Shown: piece by piece, positions 26,967-36,237 of the stretch
How the letters are laid out: each line of letters opens with the position of its first letter
Numbering within the stretch: the first letter of the stretch is position 1
Assembly: GCF_003633615.1 (NCBI RefSeq)
Contig: NZ_RBKU01000001.1
Location: 1,984,001 to 2,048,000, forward strand
Source: Mucilaginibacter gracilis
Lineage (GTDB): Bacteria > Bacteroidota > Bacteroidia > Sphingobacteriales > Sphingobacteriaceae
DNA length: 64,000 nt
Reading direction: 5' to 3'
Translations under genes and position numbers: made by a program
The notes under the pieces: model-generated
Databases searched by the model: none
What the model was told of the DNA's origin: nothing
What the model saw: the letters and a program-made list of their open reading frames with translations, nothing else

Positions 26967-27056
26967 TTACTTCTTTTTATGCCTGTTTTTTCTTAAACGT
27001 TTTTTACGTTTATGGGTTGCCATTTTATGTCTTTTTCTTTTTTTACCGCTTGGCAT
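26967..27056 (-). CDS. Tiny basic ribosomal-type protein (AURKAIP1/COX24, mS38/bS22-like)
   Basis: A 29-codon ORF (ATG 27054-27056, TAA 26967-26969). It begins MPSGKKRKRHK and continues MATHKRKKRLRKNRHKKK, so about two thirds is Lys/Arg/His. This matches the short AURKAIP1/COX24-domain proteins of Bacteroidota, related to mitochondrial mS38 and actinobacterial bS22, which sit in the small ribosomal subunit (family knowledge). It follows the TPR gene by 28 nt and precedes rng. The ribosomal role here is inferred. Confidence 0.85.
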   Translation of the reverse strand: MPSGKKRKRHKMATHKRKKRLRKNRHKKK

Positions 27057-27084
27057 AATTGTAATGTTTTAAAATTTATGTTAG

Positions 27085-27939
27085 TTAATTCTTTAATTCT
27101 TTAATGTACTCGTCAATCCGTGCTCCAAACGCCGGATCGGGCATCATGCTTTTACATTTTTGGTAAGCAGCAATAGCCTCTTGTTTCATACCTAATTGCT
27201 TGTAGCTTTCGGCAAGGTAAAAATTTGGTTCCAGTTCGTCTTTTTGTGCTATAAGCGTTTTAAAGCGCTCCACAGCCTTTTGGTACTGACCGGATTTCAT
27301 GGCAAAGGTTCCTAAATTAAGGAGTGCCTTGCGGTTATTAGGTTCTTTGCCAACAACGCCCAGCAATAGGCCTATACCTTCCATTGGGCTTGGGGCACCG
27401 CCGTTAACATCGGCAATACCTAAACCCGTTTGGGCGTCTAAGCTTTCGGGCTTAATTTTTAATGCATTTTTAAATGCTTCTACCGAGTTTTGTACAAAGG
27501 CAGGTTGTGCCAGGGTATCCTGGGTAAATTTAAATGCATCGTTAAACCTGTCGCCGGCATTTAACCAATCCTGATAGCCATTTTGTTCGCGGGCAATAGC
27601 CTGGTAATAAAAGGCAGCAGGGGCAGGTTGGTTTACATCGTCCCACTTTTTGGCAAGCTGGGTTTCAAATTTGATTTTATCGACAGTACTGCCGGCATTT
27701 TTCAAACTGTTTTCCAGCGCAGTAATCTCAAGGGCAATAGCCGTCCCGATTGCTGTTTTTGCCGGGGCCGATACGTAGTTAACATCAATGTTATTACTAA
27801 CGGCCCTTGTTTCGGTTATTTTTGCACCGCTACTTGTGCGGGCCTCTTTGGGTTTAATTAAACCCTTAACCGGCAATTTATACAAATAGCAAACTATAGC
27901 AAGTACTATAACAATAACAACTATTTGTTTTTTTTGCAT
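27085..27939 (-). CDS. Membrane-anchored TPR protein
   Basis: 284 aa. An N-terminal hydrophobic anchor (IVVIVIVLAIVCYLYKL) is followed by TPR units from about 90 to 280 (ALKIKPESLDAQTGLGIADV, LNLGTFAMKSGQYQKAVERF, YLAESYKQLGMKQEAIAAYQ). It probably projects into the periplasm as a protein-protein scaffold. The start lies 11 nt after the HU stop, so it is co-transcribed with HU; a conserved partner position of unknown function. Confidence 0.85.
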   Translation of the reverse strand: MQKKQIVVIVIVLAIVCYLYKLPVKGLIKPKEARTSSGAKITETRAVSNNIDVNYVSAPAKTAIGTAIALEITALENSLKNAGSTVDKIKFETQLAKKWDDVNQPAPAAFYYQAIAREQNGYQDWLNAGDRFNDAFKFTQDTLAQPAFVQNSVEAFKNALKIKPESLDAQTGLGIADVNGGAPSPMEGIGLLLGVVGKEPNNRKALLNLGTFAMKSGQYQKAVERFKTLIAQKDELEPNFYLAESYKQLGMKQEAIAAYQKCKSMMPDPAFGARIDEYIKELKN

Positions 27940-27950
27940 CGGTGTTTTAT

Positions 27951-28250
27951 TTATTTAACTACTTTGGTTTTGTTGCCGCTTCTAACTTTTTCAACAAAAG
28001 TTTTTGCGGGTTTAAAGCTTGGTACAAAGTGCTCCGGAATAATGATAGCCGTGTTTTTTGATATATTACGAGCTGTTTTTTTAGCCCTCTTTTTCACAAC
28101 AAAGCTACCGAAACCTCTAACATACACATTCTCGCCACTTACCATTGAGGTTTTTACTACTTTAAAAAACGCCTCAACAGTTTCCTGAACATCAATTTTC
28201 TCAATACCTGTCTTAGATGAGATTTCAGCTATTATTTCTGCCTTAGTCAT
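27951..28250 (-). CDS. HU/IHF-family DNA-binding protein
   Basis: 99-aa nucleoid protein: MTKAEIIAEISSKTGIEKID at the N-terminus, the DNA-arm region VYVRGFGSFVVKKRAKKTARN, and IPEHFVPSFKPAKTF typical of HU. First gene of the minus-strand string and divergent from mutY; a -7 box TACTTTTG (28301-28308, minus strand) lies 50 nt upstream. Confidence 0.95.
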   Translation of the reverse strand: MTKAEIIAEISSKTGIEKIDVQETVEAFFKVVKTSMVSGENVYVRGFGSFVVKKRAKKTARNISKNTAIIIPEHFVPSFKPAKTFVEKVRSGNKTKVVK

Positions 28251-28300
28251 GCCTTTTTTTCTTTATTAATTTTTGTAAATACTTAACTGTTTTGGGGTTG

Positions 28301-28308
28301 CAAAAGTA
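28301..28308 (-). promoter_or_regulatory. -7 promoter element of the HU gene string
   Basis: Minus-strand TACTTTTG, exact TAnnTTTG match, identical in sequence to the mutY box. Confidence 0.5.
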
Positions 28309-28398
28309 TTGGTTTAAAATGAAACACAAAAATAAAAGATGATTATTTTTGATTTTATGGCAATTAAACTTTATAAAGCACTATAAGGCAAAAGCATG

Positions 28399-28406
28399 TA
28401 CTTTTG
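28399..28406 (+). promoter_or_regulatory. -7 promoter element of mutY, adjacent to the start codon
   Basis: TACTTTTG is an exact TAnnTTTG match ending 6 nt before the mutY ATG at 28413. Transcription would begin at or within a base or two of the start codon, giving a leaderless or near-leaderless mRNA. No -33 TTTG is seen at the standard distance. Confidence 0.5.
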
Positions 28407-28412
28407 CATCAG

Positions 28413-29486
28413 ATGAATTTTACTGATAATGTGGTGCAATGGTACCATAAAAACCGGCGCGATTTGCCCTGGAGAAACACAGCCGATCCGTATGTTATAT
28501 GGCTGTCGGAGATTATTTTACAACAAACCAGGGTTGAGCAGGGGATGCCTTATTTTTATCGCTTTTTAGAAGCATACCCCACCGTTACCCATTTTGCCAA
28601 TGCTACCGAAGACGAGATATTAAAGCTATGGCAGGGCCTGGGCTATTACTCGCGTGGGCGCAACATGCTTAAAACGGCACAATTGGTGCAACTAAAGTAT
28701 AACGGCATTTTTCCGGATAGGTATGACGAGCTTATTGCGTTAAAGGGCATTGGCCAGTATACCGCTGCAGCAATATCATCATTTGCGGCAAACCAGGCTA
28801 AAGCGGTTGTTGATGGGAATGTTAGCCGGGTTATTGCCCGCTATATGGGCATTACCGAACCTATAAACAGCACAGCAGGTAAAAAGTTATTTCAGCAACT
28901 GGCAGATGAGTTGCTTAATAAGCAACAACCCGGTACTCATAACCAGGCCATGATGGAGTTTGGCGCATTGCAATGCAAACCTAAAAGCCCAAATTGCGGT
29001 ATATGCCCCCTGTTAGAAACCTGTTTTGCTTTTAACCACAACAAAGTTGGTAGTTTACCCGTAAAACTAAAAACAGTTAAAATTAGAAACCGATATTTTA
29101 ATTATTTTTTAATAACCGAGGGCGACACCGTTTTGTTAAACAAACGCGGGGATAATGATATTTGGGCAAATATGTACGACTTGCCTTTGATTGAGACGCC
29201 CGAATTATACTCTGCGGAGCAATTGTTTTCGTCAGCCGATATTATTTCAACCTTTGGTATTATCCCGGAAATAATTAGCATATCTCCGCTTCAGAAACAT
29301 ATTTTAACCCATCAGCATATCTATGCCCGTTTTTATTTTATTTACTTAAAAGAAAATAAAATTAGTTTGAAGTCAACAATGTTTTTTAAAAAGGCAGAAA
29401 TTTTACATAAATTAGCGCTTCCCAAAATGATTTTTATATTTTTAAATAATTTTTTAAATTCTAAAATAAAATTTACACCTAATTAA
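28413..29486 (+). CDS. mutY: A/G-specific adenine glycosylase
   Basis: Removes adenine mispaired with 8-oxoguanine. The helix-hairpin-helix glycosylase core carries EIILQQTRVEQG with the catalytic Glu, the LKGIGQYTAAAI hairpin and VDGNVSRVIAR with the catalytic Asp. The iron-sulfur loop C-x6-C-x2-C-x5-C is intact (CKPKSPNCGICPLLETC), and a NUDIX-like C-terminal domain follows. ATG at 28413 (357 aa) preferred over TTG at 28404. ssb follows after 2 nt, so the two are co-transcribed. Confidence 0.96.
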   Translation: MNFTDNVVQWYHKNRRDLPWRNTADPYVIWLSEIILQQTRVEQGMPYFYRFLEAYPTVTHFANATEDEILKLWQGLGYYSRGRNMLKTAQLVQLKYNGIFPDRYDELIALKGIGQYTAAAISSFAANQAKAVVDGNVSRVIARYMGITEPINSTAGKKLFQQLADELLNKQQPGTHNQAMMEFGALQCKPKSPNCGICPLLETCFAFNHNKVGSLPVKLKTVKIRNRYFNYFLITEGDTVLLNKRGDNDIWANMYDLPLIETPELYSAEQLFSSADIISTFGIIPEIISISPLQKHILTHQHIYARFYFIYLKENKISLKSTMFFKKAEILHKLALPKMIFIFLNNFLNSKIKFTPN

Positions 29487-29488
29487 AT

Positions 29489-29887
29489 ATGTCTGGAATA
29501 AACAAAGTGATATTGGTTGGTCATTTAGGTAAAAACCCTGATATCCGTTATCTTGAAGGCGGCGTATCGGTGGCGAGTTTCCCGTTGGCAACGTCGGAAA
29601 CGTTTAACAAAGATGGGCGAAAGGTTGAGCAAACTGAATGGCACAATATTGTAATGTGGCGCGGGCTGGCAGATGTTGCTGCTAAATTTTTACAAAAAGG
29701 TAAACTGGTGTACATTGAAGGTAAGTTACGAACCCGATCTTTCGAGGATAAGGAAGGGGTAAAGAAATATACTACCGAAGTTGTGGCCGAGAATTTTACC
29801 TTGCTGGGCCGCAAAACAGATTTTGAGGACGACGATTCCCGATCTGAGCCAGACCATATGGGTGGTGCCGAAAATTTGCCTTATTGA
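29489..29887 (+). CDS. ssb: Single-stranded DNA-binding protein
   Basis: 132-aa OB-fold SSB (MSGINKVILVGHLGKNPDIR, YIEGKLRTRSF). The C-terminal tip, normally DDLPF-like for partner binding, ends ENLPY: still acidic-hydrophobic but less acidic. The linker is short. Second gene of the mutY-ssb unit, with a strong terminator behind it. A paralogue for replication elsewhere in the genome cannot be excluded. Confidence 0.95.
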   Translation: MSGINKVILVGHLGKNPDIRYLEGGVSVASFPLATSETFNKDGRKVEQTEWHNIVMWRGLADVAAKFLQKGKLVYIEGKLRTRSFEDKEGVKKYTTEVVAENFTLLGRKTDFEDDDSRSEPDHMGGAENLPY

Positions 29888-29906
29888 AGTATAACCAGTT
29901 TTAAAT

Positions 29907-29956
29907 CCAATAAAAAAGCCTCCTGATTTAAAAAAATCGGGAGGCTTTTTTATTGG
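29907..29956. terminator. Bidirectional terminator between ssb and the S9 peptidase
   Basis: Long inverted repeat whose arms contain CCAATAAAAAAGCCTCC and GGAGGCTTTTTTATTGG, with A and T runs on both sides, between convergent genes. Confidence 0.88.
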
Positions 29957-29973
29957 CCGTGCTTAATGCATTG

Positions 29974-32154
29974 TTATTTGGCTCCGGGAGCGCAATGATC
30001 GCGCAGGTATTGGGTGTAAAGGGTTGCTAAATGCAGCCTGGTGCCCGCTCCCTCAAAAATACCGTGCGAGCGGTTAGGGTACGACATGAGTTGAAACTGG
30101 CGGTTGTACTTTATCAGTTCGTTAATTAACAATTCGGCATTTTGGTAATGCACATTGTCATCGCCGGTGCCATGTATGTATAGCAAATTACCTTTAAGGT
30201 TTTTAGCGTAGGTTACAGGCGAGCCTTTTATAAAAAAGGAGCGACCGGCATCATCGGTAGGTACACCCATGTAGCGTTCCTGATAAATGTTATCATATGA
30301 TAATTGCCAGCCTACTGCTGCTACTGCAATACCGGTTTTGTAAATTTCGGGGTATTGGAACATCAGGTTTAGGGTTGACGAGCCTCCACCGCTCCATCCC
30401 CAAACGGCAACGCGGCTGCTATCAATAAAAGGCCATTTCAATATCTCTTTGGCGGCCATTGCCTGGTCGCGGATGTTGAGCGTACCAATGTTTTTGTAAA
30501 TAGCCTTGCGCCATTCGCGGCCACGCGGGCAAGGTGCGCCACGGTTATCAACAGCCATATAAATATAGCCATCGGCGGCCATATCTCCACGGTACATGCC
30601 GTTTTTGCCTATGCCATAAGTATCGGTAACTACCTGCGATGCCGGTTCGCCGTAAGTGTAAAACACAACGGGATATTTTTTTGCAGGGTCAAAATTGGTT
30701 GGTTTTACCATCCAGCCGTCAATATCAATGCCATCAACCGTTTTTACACGGAAAAACTCTGGCGAGCCTTTGGGTTTGTTGGCTGCATCAACCTTAATTA
30801 CATCTCCGCTTAAATGTTTGTGGTCGGGCAGGCTCACCTTTTCTTCCAGAGGAGAAGTATAACTGTTTGAAAAATTATGGATAGCTATTTTGCCGTTGGT
30901 TGATATTTCGTAATCGTGCGTACCCGGTTCGTCCATCGGTGTAACACGCTGCGGAATGCCACCACTTAGCTTAACTTTATACAAATACTTTTGGGTAGCG
31001 TTATCCGGCGAGGCTATAAAGTAAATTAAACCTCCGGCTTCGTCTATCAGGCTAACGCTTATTACATCGTAGTTGCCTTGTGTTAGCAGCGTTTTTTTAC
31101 CGTCTAACGCTATCTTATATAAGTGTCGCCAGCCATCCTGCTCGCTGGCCCAAATAAAAGCTTTACCTTTTTCTATCCAGTTCCAGCCAATGGGCTCTTC
31201 CTTAACATCTATCCAGGCGTTGTCTTTTTCACTAAATATAGGTGTTGCCGCTCCTGTTTTATAGTTGCATACATATAAAATACTTTCGGTTTGTGCGCGG
31301 TTCAATTGCTGTAAAATAACAGCGTCGGAGTTTGCTGCCCATTCCATCCTCGGGATGTAATGTTGCACCGCATCGCCCGGAACATTTAGCCAGCTTGTAT
31401 TGCCACCATCAGCACTAACTACGCCTAATTTGCAACTGCTTGGGTCCTGGCCTGCCACCGGGTATTCAACCGGCACTACATAAGGATAGATAGAATCGGT
31501 AGTGTTCAGCATCAAATAATTTTTAATTTTGCGGGCATCTATCTGCCAGTAAGCTATAGCCTTACTATCCGGCGACCATCTAAAACCATCCCGGCAATCA
31601 AATTCTTCTTCGTACACCCAATCAAAAGTGCCATTTATCAGTTTTGTTGTACCATCGGTAGTAACCTGTTTAACAGCGCCGGTGCTCAAAGTTTCAACAT
31701 AAATATTGTGCTCGCTTACATAGGCAGCCCTGGTACCATCGGGCGATAGTTTGGCAAACATTAATGATGAAGCCGGCCTGGCTTTACCCAATTGGGTTAA
31801 TGTTTTAGTTTCGAGGTTGTAAACCCAGTAATCGCCCCGTGTATCATAGCGCCAAACCCGTTTAGTGTTGGTGTTTATTAACACCTCTTTCCCGTCGGTG
31901 CTAAAGGCAAAGCGTTTTACCCCAATGGCCGGTTTACCGGCGGGTTTAAGCATACCGGCACTCACAATTACAGTTTTTTTTGCGTCGTCGCGTGTATCTA
32001 ACTCAATAATTTCGCCGCCGCGCGCTACGAAATACTGGTAGCCATCGGCAGCCCAATGTGTGGCGTTGCCCTGCGCCAATATTGCGTTATACTTAAATAA
32101 CAGTAATACAGCTACTAATAATGTAATTTTGAGTTGGTAAAATTTATTGGTCAT
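29974..32154 (-). CDS. Secreted prolyl oligopeptidase-family dipeptidyl peptidase (DPP-IV-like, S9)
   Basis: 726 aa. Signal peptide (LLVAVLLLFKYNAILAQ), DPP-IV N-terminal beta-propeller to about residue 490 (FDWVYEEEFDCRDGFRWSPD contains the EE pair that binds the substrate amino terminus), then an alpha/beta hydrolase domain. Catalytic triad: Ser in GWSGGGSS near 590, Asp in GTGDDNVH near 665, His in NRSHGIFEG near 696. Removes X-Pro dipeptides from peptides in the periplasm. Confidence 0.94.
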   Translation of the reverse strand: MTNKFYQLKITLLVAVLLLFKYNAILAQGNATHWAADGYQYFVARGGEIIELDTRDDAKKTVIVSAGMLKPAGKPAIGVKRFAFSTDGKEVLINTNTKRVWRYDTRGDYWVYNLETKTLTQLGKARPASSLMFAKLSPDGTRAAYVSEHNIYVETLSTGAVKQVTTDGTTKLINGTFDWVYEEEFDCRDGFRWSPDSKAIAYWQIDARKIKNYLMLNTTDSIYPYVVPVEYPVAGQDPSSCKLGVVSADGGNTSWLNVPGDAVQHYIPRMEWAANSDAVILQQLNRAQTESILYVCNYKTGAATPIFSEKDNAWIDVKEEPIGWNWIEKGKAFIWASEQDGWRHLYKIALDGKKTLLTQGNYDVISVSLIDEAGGLIYFIASPDNATQKYLYKVKLSGGIPQRVTPMDEPGTHDYEISTNGKIAIHNFSNSYTSPLEEKVSLPDHKHLSGDVIKVDAANKPKGSPEFFRVKTVDGIDIDGWMVKPTNFDPAKKYPVVFYTYGEPASQVVTDTYGIGKNGMYRGDMAADGYIYMAVDNRGAPCPRGREWRKAIYKNIGTLNIRDQAMAAKEILKWPFIDSSRVAVWGWSGGGSSTLNLMFQYPEIYKTGIAVAAVGWQLSYDNIYQERYMGVPTDDAGRSFFIKGSPVTYAKNLKGNLLYIHGTGDDNVHYQNAELLINELIKYNRQFQLMSYPNRSHGIFEGAGTRLHLATLYTQYLRDHCAPGAK

Positions 32155-32256
32155 ACAGTTAAATTATTTAATTTGATTTATTACTTTGTGTATGATATAA
32201 GCGCACACCTATATCGGTTTTTAACGTTATACAGAGTATAAAAATACCCATCTAAA

Positions 32257-33798
32257 ATGAAAAATGCTGCAAAAATTTTATCTATTATAAGTTTATTTTT
32301 ATCTACAGGTAACATTTTTGCCCAAAACATTAACCGAAACGGGTTTATTAAAGATAGTATTGATGTTTATATTAACCGCGCCTTAACTAACTGGCGCATA
32401 CCAGGCGCTGCCGTTTGCATTATTAAAGACGACCGCATAGTGTTAATGAAAGGCTACGGCGTTAAAGAACTTGGCCTTAACAACAAGGTTGACGAAGGTA
32501 CCCTGTTTATGATAGGCAGCAACACCAAGGCCTTTACTGCTACCGCCTTAACTATGTTACAGGCACAGCATAAGCTTTTGCTGGATGATAAGGTAACCAA
32601 ATACATACCATCGTTTAAACTGGATAATAAACTGGCCGGAGACGATGCCCGCCTGCGCGATTTGCTTTGCCACCGCCTGGGTTTTCAAACCTTTCAGGGC
32701 GATTTTACTTATTGGACCAGCAACCTCACCCGCGAGCAGGTAATTGAAAAAATGGCACATGTTAAGGCTGTATATCCTTTCCGCGCTAAATGGGGTTATA
32801 CCAATGCGGCTTTTTTAACCGCAGGGGAGGTGATAACCCGGGTAACCGAACGATCGTGGGAGGCATACATTAAGGATAATATTTTTGCGCCTTTGGGTAT
32901 GGGCAGTACTTTGGCACTTACCAAAGATTTTGGTATGCAAATCAACAAGGCTGCTGCGCATACCCTTGTTGATGGCCGCCTGGTTACCATACCCTTTGCC
33001 CAATTAGATAATTTGGCCCCGGCAGCTTCTATATGCTCGTCTGTTACCGATTTAAGCAAGTGGGTAATGGTGCAGTTAAACAACGGCAAAGTTGGCCCAA
33101 GGCAGGTTATTGCCGCCGAAGCTATTGCTGCAACCCGGCAGCCGCAGGATATTGTGGGCGATGTGCAGCATTTAAATGGCACTACAAGTGTAGAGCTGTA
33201 TGGCCTCGGCTTTTTTTTACAGGATTATGCCGGGCACCGCATTGTAATGCACGATGGTGGCGTTAACGGTTATGTAACATCGGTTACCCTGGTGCCCGAC
33301 CAGCACCTGGGCATTATTATACTAACCAATACCGACCAAAACCTATTTTTTGATGCCTTACGCTGGGAAATTATGGATGCCTATTTTAAAATGCCTTACC
33401 GTAATTACAGCGAGGTTTACTTAACCAGGTTTAAAAATAATGCCGCCGCCGAGCAGGCTAAAGATAAAAAGCTCCGCGATTCGGTAGCACTTAATCTGCA
33501 CCCCTCGTTACCGCTATCTGCCTATACAGGTAAATATTTTAACGACCTTTATGGCTACATGACCATTGAGCAAGGTGGCGAAAACAACGACCTGCAAATG
33601 CGGTTTGAGCATCACCCCAAAATGTATGCACATTTGCAGGCCCTGGGCGGCAACCGCTTTTACGTTACCTTTTCCGATCCGGTATTTGGCAAGGCAGTGT
33701 TCCCCTTTACTTTCTCTAACGGGCGCGTAACCGGTGTACGGGTTAAAGTTGATGATGAGGTTGAAATAACACCTTACGATTTTAAGAAAGTGCAGTAA
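32257..33798 (+). CDS. Secreted serine hydrolase, beta-lactamase/class C type, with DUF3471
   Basis: 513 aa. Signal peptide (IISLFLSTGNIFAQ). Beta-lactamase-like fold with the nucleophile motif SNTK (Ser88, Lys91), YTN (Tyr181, Asn183) and HDG near 330 in place of KTG. A C-terminal domain of about 100 residues follows (SLPLSAYTGKYFNDLYGYM), the DUF3471 type. Likely a D-aminopeptidase or esterase rather than an antibiotic-resistance enzyme. Divergent from the S9 peptidase. Confidence 0.9.
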   Translation: MKNAAKILSIISLFLSTGNIFAQNINRNGFIKDSIDVYINRALTNWRIPGAAVCIIKDDRIVLMKGYGVKELGLNNKVDEGTLFMIGSNTKAFTATALTMLQAQHKLLLDDKVTKYIPSFKLDNKLAGDDARLRDLLCHRLGFQTFQGDFTYWTSNLTREQVIEKMAHVKAVYPFRAKWGYTNAAFLTAGEVITRVTERSWEAYIKDNIFAPLGMGSTLALTKDFGMQINKAAAHTLVDGRLVTIPFAQLDNLAPAASICSSVTDLSKWVMVQLNNGKVGPRQVIAAEAIAATRQPQDIVGDVQHLNGTTSVELYGLGFFLQDYAGHRIVMHDGGVNGYVTSVTLVPDQHLGIIILTNTDQNLFFDALRWEIMDAYFKMPYRNYSEVYLTRFKNNAAAEQAKDKKLRDSVALNLHPSLPLSAYTGKYFNDLYGYMTIEQGGENNDLQMRFEHHPKMYAHLQALGGNRFYVTFSDPVFGKAVFPFTFSNGRVTGVRVKVDDEVEITPYDFKKVQ

Positions 33799-34004
33799 AG
33801 CTTAAAATTAGATTAAATATGAAGGTATTTACACTATCCCCTTTCGGGAATTTGCCGTTATCGGGCACAATACACCTCAATAGGGGATTTGTTTTAAAAT
33901 TATTTTATTTTAAAGTGCTGTTTTGTAATTAGTTGTATTTAAGGTACAACTATTGTTAATGCATTCACGTATAATTGTCCTAAACACAATTGACGTTCTT
34001 TTAA

Positions 34005-34418
34005 ATGAAAAAAATTTTAGTAACAATTGCAATGCTTTCGGCATTGGCTATGGTTTCCTGTAAAAAGGGAACGGAAGGGGCCACACCTGCGGCCTCCGTA
34101 ACGTCTACAAGTGAAATTAAAGCGCCAACCGGTTTTACCTGGGAAAGCTCCAGAAACATCAGTTTCACCATCAATATTACCGATACCCGTTTCCCGGCAA
34201 CAGCATCGTTGGTTTCTATTTACGACGCCGACCCAAACAATGGTGGCAACCTGCTTGCAAAAGGCGCTGCTACTACCACATCACCATTTAACAGTAAATT
34301 GTATATATCCAATCAAATTTTGGCTGTATATATTGTTAAAACCTCTCCCGACAATACAAACATTATCCAAAAAGTACAAATTGGCACTACTAATGTAACT
34401 GCCTCAATTGGTATTTAA
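34005..34418 (+). CDS. Small hypothetical lipoprotein
   Basis: 137 aa with SPII signal and lipobox AMVSC (Cys19), followed by a low-complexity linker (GTEGATPAASV) and a single beta-rich, probably immunoglobulin-like domain. No family recognised. It is 187 nt upstream of the ice-binding/LruC protein on the same strand, possibly part of the same surface system. Confidence 0.75.
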   Translation: MKKILVTIAMLSALAMVSCKKGTEGATPAASVTSTSEIKAPTGFTWESSRNISFTINITDTRFPATASLVSIYDADPNNGGNLLAKGAATTTSPFNSKLYISNQILAVYIVKTSPDNTNIIQKVQIGTTNVTASIGI

Positions 34419-34603
34419 ATTTTCCGGTCACGTTTTTTTTTAGCTTTTCCCTCTGCATTAGGTAGCACATTGCGTGTTATCATCCAAGCTCCTTCAGATT
34501 ATAAAGCCGCGCATCGCGGAAGCGAAGTTGTTATTTTTTAACTATTAGGTTGCTGCAAGTTTGCATGCAATTTTTAAACTTTCGCATTTTTTAATATTTA
34601 TTT

Positions 34604-36139
34604 ATGAAAACAAAATCACTATTTATAGCCGTGCTTTTTTGTGCGGTGAATTTTAGCACAGCTATGGCCCAAACAGCACCATCGTTTGCGGCTGCCCAAA
34701 GTTTTGCAGTATTGGGTAGTTCAACAATTACCAATACAGGCGGCACCATAGTTACAGGTAACATGGGTGTTAGCGCAGGTACAGCAATTACCGGTTTTTT
34801 ACCGGGTACACTTAGCGGGCTTAAATACTCGGGCGCACCATCAATAGCGGGCCCGGCACAAGCCAGCGCAACCGATGTATATTTAAATTTAAAAGCACAA
34901 ACCAGCCTTACTACAACCAACCTTACTGGTAAAGTTTTAGGCGAAACAGCCGGTGCGATTACACTATCGCCAGGTATTTATACTTTTAGCTCGTCGGCAC
35001 AATTAAATGCTACCCTTACTTTAGATGATAGCAGCAACCCTAACGCGGTATTCATCTTCCAGATAGGATCAACACTAACAACTGCAAGCTACGCCAAGGT
35101 AGTAATGAAAAGCGGTGGTAAGGGTAAAAATGTGTTTTGGCAAATAGGCTCATCGGCAACTATTGGTACTTATACCAATTTTACCGGTAACATACTGGCC
35201 CTTGCAAGTATTACCATGACTACCGGCGCAACAACTACCGGTAAGCTTTTTGCACTTACCGCTGCCGTAACCATGGACAGCAATATTGTTGAAGGCGGCG
35301 ATTTAACCGGTGCCCCACAAATTGTAGACGCCGACGGCGATGGCGTTGCCGATAACCTTGACGATTACCCTAACGATGCAACCAAGGCATTTAACAATTA
35401 CTCAACAAAAGGCGCAGGGGCAACCGTTGCGTTTGAAGATCAATGGCCCGCTAAAGGCGATTTTGATATGAATGATGTGGTAGTGCTTCAAAAATATAAT
35501 GTAATAACTAATGCAAAAAATGTTGTTGTACAGGTTATTGGCTATTATACTTTGCTGGCTACGGGTGGCAACTATGGCAATGGCTTTAGCGTTCAGTTCC
35601 CGATACCAACTGCAAGTGTTAGTGGCTTAACAGGCGGTACATTAGAAGCCGGGCAGGATAAAGCCGTTGTGGTATTGTTCACCAATATGCGGTCGGAAAC
35701 GTCGGCCTGGAATACTGTACCCGGCGCAACGCAAGGTGCTTCAAAAACCTATAATATAACTTTTAATGTTGCCAACGGCCCAACTTTAAGTGCTTTTGGA
35801 ACAGACTATAATCCCTTTATAGTTAACATGGTTGGTACATCGCGCCGCGAAGTGCATTTGGCTGGTAAAACACCCACCATTTTGGCCGACCAAACTGTAT
35901 TTGGAACATTAGATGATAATACCAATATAGCCGCAGGCAGGTATTATGTTACCAAAACAGGTTTGCCTTACGCCATTAGTGTACCTACAACATTTAACTA
36001 CCCTATAGAAGGAACGGACATTAGTAAAGCATTTACTCATTTTGCCGAATGGGCAACATCCGGCGGTGTAAATTACATTGACTGGTATAGCAACACAGCA
36101 GCAGATTACAGAAATCCGTCTTTAATTTACAGCAAGTAA
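34604..36139 (+). CDS. Ice-binding-like (DUF3494) protein with LruC domain
   Basis: 511 aa, secreted (FCAVNFSTAMAQ signal). Residues about 27-230 form the DUF3494 ice-binding-like beta-solenoid (SFAVLGSSTITNTGGTIVTG, ITLSPGIYTFSSSAQLNATL). A calcium-type segment follows (DADGDGVADNLDDYPND), then an LruC domain to the end (ATVAFEDQWPAKGDFDMNDV, FSVQFPIPTA, FTHFAEWA). No type IX secretion tail is evident. Likely a surface-binding protein; ice binding itself cannot be judged from sequence. Confidence 0.9.
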   Translation: MKTKSLFIAVLFCAVNFSTAMAQTAPSFAAAQSFAVLGSSTITNTGGTIVTGNMGVSAGTAITGFLPGTLSGLKYSGAPSIAGPAQASATDVYLNLKAQTSLTTTNLTGKVLGETAGAITLSPGIYTFSSSAQLNATLTLDDSSNPNAVFIFQIGSTLTTASYAKVVMKSGGKGKNVFWQIGSSATIGTYTNFTGNILALASITMTTGATTTGKLFALTAAVTMDSNIVEGGDLTGAPQIVDADGDGVADNLDDYPNDATKAFNNYSTKGAGATVAFEDQWPAKGDFDMNDVVVLQKYNVITNAKNVVVQVIGYYTLLATGGNYGNGFSVQFPIPTASVSGLTGGTLEAGQDKAVVVLFTNMRSETSAWNTVPGATQGASKTYNITFNVANGPTLSAFGTDYNPFIVNMVGTSRREVHLAGKTPTILADQTVFGTLDDNTNIAAGRYYVTKTGLPYAISVPTTFNYPIEGTDISKAFTHFAEWATSGGVNYIDWYSNTAADYRNPSLIYSK

Positions 36140-36157
36140 GGGGGTTTTAATTTAAAC

Positions 36158-36193
36158 AAAAGGGGTTGGCATTTTTTTTGCCAACCCCTTTCC
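36158..36193 (+). terminator. Terminator after the ice-binding-like gene
   Basis: Arms AAAGGGGTTGGCA and its complement TGCCAACCCCTTT around a T-rich loop. Confidence 0.8.
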
Positions 36194-36237
36194 TTTTTGG
36201 AGATGAGTGTTATTTACGCATCCATTGGCTTTGCGGG

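Noticed and set aside
33819..33932. 37-codon ORF after the serine hydrolase gene
   Set aside because: No promoter box, no recognisable features; an ORF this size is expected by chance. The 206-nt gap holds nothing else I can support.
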